DNA of 64,000 nt from Streptomyces avicenniae (lineage in GTDB: Bacteria > Actinomycetota > Actinomycetes > Streptomycetales > Streptomycetaceae). A program made the translations under genes and the position numbers. Location of the stretch: positions 186,001 to 250,000 of the forward strand of contig NZ_JOEK01000005.1 of assembly GCF_000719135.1 (NCBI RefSeq), given 5' to 3'. The notes under the pieces were generated by a model. The model saw only the letters and a list, made by a program, of their open reading frames with translations, searched no databases and was not told the origin of the DNA. Shown piece by piece: positions 60,547-64,000 of this stretch (position 1 is the first letter of the stretch; each line of letters starts with the position of its first letter).

Positions 60547-61869
60547 GTGGCCGCGATCAAGCTCACACGCGCACACCGCATACTCGTCGGCATCGTCATG
60601 GCCGGCGCCGTCGTCATCGCGGCGATCGGCTTCGCGGGGTCGTACGCCTCGGTGCGTGACCTCGCCGAACGCAAGGGCTTCGGCGCCTTCTCGCCCTTCT
60701 TCCCGATCGGCGTGGACGCGGGGATCGTCGTCCTGCTGGCGCTCGACCTGCTGCTGACGTGGCTGCGCATCCCGTTCCCGATGCTGCGGCAGTCGGCGTG
60801 GCTGCTGACGGCGGCGACGATCGCGTTCAACGGCGCCGCGGCCTGGGGCGACCCGCTCGCGGTCGGGATGCACGCGATCATCCCGCTGCTGTTCGTCATC
60901 ACCGTGGAGGCCGCGCGGCACGCCATCGGGCGCATCGCGGACATCACGGCGGACAAGCACATGGAAGGCGTCCGCGTCTGGCGCTGGTTCCTCTCGCCGC
61001 TGCCGACGTTCCGCCTGTGGCGGCGCATGAAGCTGTGGGAGCTGCGCAGCTACGAGGAGGTCATCGGGATGGAGCGCGACCGTCTCGTGTACCAGGCGCG
61101 GCTGCGGGCCGACTACGGGCGGGGCTGGCGGCGGCGGGCACCCGTCGAGGCCAGGATGCCGCTGAAGCTGGCGCGGTACGGCGTGCCGCTGCACGAGACG
61201 GCGCCGGTGGGCCTCGCGGCGGCCGGGCTGCCCCCGGCGGCTGCGGTGGAGCGCGAGGCGCTGCCCGCGGGCGGCGCGGGCGTACCGCAGCAGCGGACGT
61301 ACGGGCCGCCCGTGCCGCACGCGCAGGCGGCCCCGGCCGAGCCCGCGCCGACGCCCGCCGACGCCCCCGCCCCGGCGCCCGCGCCCGTGGAGGAGGGCGG
61401 TCCCGGCGAGCCGTGGTGGGTGGACAACCAGCCGCCGGTGGCGGTGCCGGTGGGCTCGGGCGGCCGGACGCGCCCGCTGGGCAGCGTGCCGGTCAACGGC
61501 CGCGCGCAGTACTACCGTCCGGCGGCAGGTCCCGAGGCCGAGCCCGTGGAGCGGCGGCCGGAGCACGTCGTGGCGCAGGAGCGGTTCGAGCAGCCCGCGC
61601 CGCCGCCCGTCGCGCAGCCGGAGGCCCAGGAACCGGCCACCGAGCCCGCGCCCGCGACCACGGCCGACGTCGAGCTGTACTACACGGCCTACCGCCAGTA
61701 CGCGCTGGAGAACGGCGAGTTCCCGAACGCGCGGCTCCTCTCCCGCTTCCTGAACGAACGTTTCAGCGTCACGGACGAGCGGGGCGCGCTGCTGAGCGAG
61801 CAGTACCTGCGCGAGTTCACCCGCGGTTTCAAGGAGCGCTACAGCGGCGAGATGGGCACCGGCGTCTGA
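60547..61869 (+). CDS. DUF2637 domain protein (SpdB-like membrane protein)
   Basis: A 440-residue protein. Residues 1-150 hold four membrane segments of the DUF2637 type (HRILVGIVMAGAVVIAAIGF, FPIGVDAGIVVLLALDLLLT, then SAWLLTAATIAFNGAAAWGD and MHAIIPLLFVITVEAARHAI). A basic stretch and a long Pro/Ala-rich cytoplasmic linker follow, then a C-terminal helical domain (LYYTAYRQYALENGEFPNAR, SEQYLREFTRGFKERY). Related domains occur in Spd proteins of Streptomyces plasmids, but chromosomal copies next to lysK/argS are common. The GTG at 60547 follows GGGAGGG. Confidence 0.85.
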   Translation: MAAIKLTRAHRILVGIVMAGAVVIAAIGFAGSYASVRDLAERKGFGAFSPFFPIGVDAGIVVLLALDLLLTWLRIPFPMLRQSAWLLTAATIAFNGAAAWGDPLAVGMHAIIPLLFVITVEAARHAIGRIADITADKHMEGVRVWRWFLSPLPTFRLWRRMKLWELRSYEEVIGMERDRLVYQARLRADYGRGWRRRAPVEARMPLKLARYGVPLHETAPVGLAAAGLPPAAAVEREALPAGGAGVPQQRTYGPPVPHAQAAPAEPAPTPADAPAPAPAPVEEGGPGEPWWVDNQPPVAVPVGSGGRTRPLGSVPVNGRAQYYRPAAGPEAEPVERRPEHVVAQERFEQPAPPPVAQPEAQEPATEPAPATTADVELYYTAYRQYALENGEFPNARLLSRFLNERFSVTDERGALLSEQYLREFTRGFKERYSGEMGTGV

Positions 61870-61904
61870 CGTACGCCGCGCCGGCGCCCACCCCCGGCGG
61901 CCGG

Positions 61905-63623
61905 TCAGCCGCCGAGCAGCCTCCTGACCCGGTCGGCGCCGACGGCGAGCAGCAGCGTCGGCAGCCGGGGCCCCGTCTCGCCGCCGACCAGCAGCCGGTA
62001 CAGCAGGGCGAAGAACGCCCGCTGGGCCGCCTTGAGTTCGGGCGTCGGCCTGGCGTCGGGCGTGAGCCCGGCCAGCACCTTCGGCACGCCGTAGACGAGC
62101 GACGTGAGCCCGTCGAGCGACCAGTGGCTCCCCAGCCCGGCGAGCAGCAGCCCCAGGGACTCGCGCTCCCGGTGGTCGAGCGACGCGAGCAGGGTCTCGT
62201 CCGGCTCGGTCCGCACGCGGGTGCGTGCCTCGGGCGGCATCTGCGTCGCGACCCAGCGCGCCGCCCGGTCGAGCCGCGGCCTGACCTCGGCGAGCGCGCG
62301 GACGGGGTGCTCCGGGTCGAGGTCGGCGAGGATGCGGAGCGTCTGCTCCTCGTCCCCCGTGGTGATGTCGAGGACGGACGTGAGCGTGCGGTACGGCAAC
62401 CGCCGCGGCGTCGCGGGCAGTTCACCGGCCGCCGTGCCGACGGCGCGGACCCAGGAGGCGAGGTCGCCGGGCTGCGCCGTGCCGTCCGTGACCTTGCGGT
62501 CCAGCGCGTCCCACTCGTCGTAGGTGCGCTGGATCTCGCCGTCGAAGGCGATCTTGAACGACTGGTTGGGCCGCCGTCGCGCGTACAGCCAGCGCAGCAG
62601 CGGCGCCTCGATGATCTCCAGGGCGTCGGCCGCCGTCGGCACGCCGCCGCGCGAGCTGGACATCTTCGCCATGCCGGTGATGCCGACGAAGGCGTACATC
62701 GGGCCGAGGGGCCGCTCGCCGCCGAAGATCTCCTTGACGAGCTGCCCGCCGACGACCCAGGACGAGCCGGGCGAGTGGTGATCGACGCCCGCGGGCTCGA
62801 AGATCACGCCCTCGTACGTCCAGCGCATGGGCCAATCGACCTTCCACACGAGCTTGCCGCGCGTGTGCTCGGCGAGCTTCACGGTCTCGTGGTGGCCGCA
62901 GGCGCAGTCGTAGGACAGCTCGGTGGTCGCGTCGTCGTAGGCGGTGACGGTGGTCGTGTCGCGCCCGCAGACGGAGCAGTACGGCTTGTACGGGTAGTAG
63001 TCGCCGCTGCCGCCGCTGCCGTCGTCCTCGACGGCGGCGCCCGAGCCCTCGACCGCCGCCTGTTCGGCCGCGTCGCCTGACGCCTCGGGGCCTTCCTTGG
63101 CCTGCTTGGTGCGGTAGCGGCCCAGGACGGCGTCGATCCGGCGCCGCTCGCGCATGGCGAAGAGGATCTGCTCCTGGTAGGCGCCCGAGGTGTACTGCTC
63201 GGTCTGGCTGATCGCGCGGACGTCGATGCCCAGTTCGTCCAGCGCGGCGACCAGCGGCGCCTTGAAGTGCTCGGCCCAGCTCGCGTACGGGCTGCCGGGC
63301 GGCGGCGGGACGGCGGTCAGCGGCTTGCCGATGTGCTCGCTCCAGGACGCGTCCACGCCGACCCCGGCAGGGACCTTCCGGAAGCGGTCGTAGTCGTCCC
63401 AGGAGAGCAGGTGGTCGCAGGGGATGCCGCGGCGCCTGATCTCGTCGGCGACGAGGTGCGGGACCATGACCTCGCGCAGGTTGCCGAGGTGGATGGGGCC
63501 CGAGGGGCTCAGCCCGGAGGCGCAGACGACGGGTTTGCCGGGGGCACGTCGCTCCGCCTCGGCGATGACCTCGTCCGCGAGTCGGGAGACCCAGTCTGCG
63601 GTCTCCGGGGTGGTCTGGGCCAC
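61905..63623 (-). CDS. lysK: Class I lysyl-tRNA synthetase
   Basis: A 572-residue class I LysRS. HIGH-like motif [20 protein letters not shown] near residue 35 and KMSKS-like motif [20 protein letters not shown] near residue 325. Zinc-ribbon Cys pairs appear as [12 protein letters not shown] and DCACGHHE. A Gly/Ala/Glu/Asp-rich insert (about 30 residues, near position 185-215) interrupts the domain before the zinc ribbon. GTG 63623 follows GAGGAAG; the longer open frame runs into the argS promoter. Divergent from argS. Confidence 0.94.
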   Translation of the reverse strand: MAQTTPETADWVSRLADEVIAEAERRAPGKPVVCASGLSPSGPIHLGNLREVMVPHLVADEIRRRGIPCDHLLSWDDYDRFRKVPAGVGVDASWSEHIGKPLTAVPPPPGSPYASWAEHFKAPLVAALDELGIDVRAISQTEQYTSGAYQEQILFAMRERRRIDAVLGRYRTKQAKEGPEASGDAAEQAAVEGSGAAVEDDGSGGSGDYYPYKPYCSVCGRDTTTVTAYDDATTELSYDCACGHHETVKLAEHTRGKLVWKVDWPMRWTYEGVIFEPAGVDHHSPGSSWVVGGQLVKEIFGGERPLGPMYAFVGITGMAKMSSSRGGVPTAADALEIIEAPLLRWLYARRRPNQSFKIAFDGEIQRTYDEWDALDRKVTDGTAQPGDLASWVRAVGTAAGELPATPRRLPYRTLTSVLDITTGDEEQTLRILADLDPEHPVRALAEVRPRLDRAARWVATQMPPEARTRVRTEPDETLLASLDHRERESLGLLLAGLGSHWSLDGLTSLVYGVPKVLAGLTPDARPTPELKAAQRAFFALLYRLLVGGETGPRLPTLLLAVGADRVRRLLGG

Positions 63624-63758
63624 GGTGGGAACACTTCCTCGGTTGGGATGAGCGGTGGGGTCGGCGGACAGGCTCGGGACCTGGGGTGCCCGGCGCGCGC
63701 CGACGGCCCCCATTCTTCCACCCGTGGAGCCCGGGACGCCCATGGGATACTGGCGCCC

Positions 63759-64000
63759 ATGACCGCGGTCCCCTCCCTCAGCGCCTCAGTCCACCGGCTC
63801 CTGTCCGCCGCCATCGACGCCGCCCTGCCCGACGCGGCCGGCGCCGATCCGCTGCTGCGACCGAGCGACCGAGCGGACTTCCAGGCGAACGGCCTGCTGG
63901 CCCTCGCCAAGCGGCTGAAGGGCAACCCGCGCGAGCTGGCCGCCACGGTCGCCGCCGGGGTGGGGCGTGACGGGATCATCGGCGGCATCGAGGTGTCGGG
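63759..64000 (+). CDS. argS: Arginyl-tRNA synthetase (partial, N-terminus)
   Basis: The first 80 codons only, cut by the right edge. The N-terminal additive domain reads [20 protein letters not shown] and [20 protein letters not shown], then LAATVAAGV, as in bacterial ArgRS. The catalytic HIGH motif lies outside the window. Divergent from lysK, the usual Streptomyces arrangement. Confidence 0.9.
   Translation, partial: MTAVPSLSASVHRLLSAAIDAALPDAAGADPLLRPSDRADFQANGLLALAKRLKGNPRELAATVAAGVGRDGIIGGIEVS

Noticed and set aside
60547..61869. DUF2637 gene as evidence of an integrated plasmid
   Set aside because: No replication, integrase or transfer genes nearby; flanked by core genes (lysK, argS), so it is treated as chromosomal.

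Overview
The window is a piece of a high-GC actinobacterial chromosome, almost certainly Streptomyces. Supporting signs are third-position G/C saturation, frequent GTG and TTG starts, very rare TTA codons, a class I lysyl-tRNA synthetase divergent from argS, the XRE/DUF397/RsbW-like gene set, a CsoR copper sensor beside the pst phosphate operon, and a UbiA/UbiD pair of the menaquinone type next to the ResB/CcsB cytochrome c system and hemL. No rRNA, tRNA, CRISPR array or intact transposon was seen.

Layout. 0-8 kb is accessory: a partial GntR/MocR-like regulator, a DinB-like protein with a LysE-type exporter, an imine-reductase-like enzyme facing an HxlR regulator, an MFS exporter facing an ArsR-like regulator, an alpha/beta hydrolase, an AraC regulator and an XRE regulator coupled to a repeat-tailed protein. 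8-10.2 kb holds a DUF2516 membrane protein and the DUF47-Pit phosphate pair. 10.4-17.2 kb is a tandem duplication of about 1,100-residue secreted subtilases; only the second carries a TTA codon. 17.2-19.5 kb has two acetyltransferases and a kinase-like phosphotransferase. 19.6-21.8 kb is a WhiJ/AbaA-type regulatory locus. 22.3-23 kb is degraded DNA with a glycosyltransferase fragment. 23-25.4 kb is a compact RiPP cluster: an ATP-grasp target precursor, an ATP-grasp ligase and a PIMT-like methyltransferase (graspetide/aspartimide type). It is followed by an intact glycosyltransferase 2 gene.

26.4-29.9 kb: a regulator that joins an IS30-like HTH to a MarR-like domain faces a DUF4097-DrrA-DrrB-like ABC transporter set. 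30-34.8 kb: a hydrolase facing a TetR regulator, a PHP hydrolase, an MBL-fold hydrolase and an aldo/keto reductase. 34.9-39.4 kb: pstSCAB under a PHO box with 11-nt periodicity, back to back with csoR and its copper box. 39.5-44.1 kb: lipoprotein, small CxC protein, PAP2 phosphatase, transglycosylase/NlpC hydrolase and a membrane Ser/Thr kinase. 44.2-47.5 kb: a translationally coupled triad (WXG-like helical protein, DUF1023 hydrolase, lipoprotein) with four TTA codons, then a TrbC/VirB2-like membrane protein.

47.5-64 kb is mostly core: a sugar-dehydrogenase-like lipoprotein, the UbiA and UbiD menaquinone enzymes, a PLDc_N membrane protein, ccsB-resB-ccdA-resA, a histidine phosphatase, hemL, a conserved hypothetical protein, two DUF3558 lipoproteins, a DUF2637 membrane protein, lysK and the start of argS. 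Menaquinone, cytochrome c and heme genes together form a respiratory-chain block.
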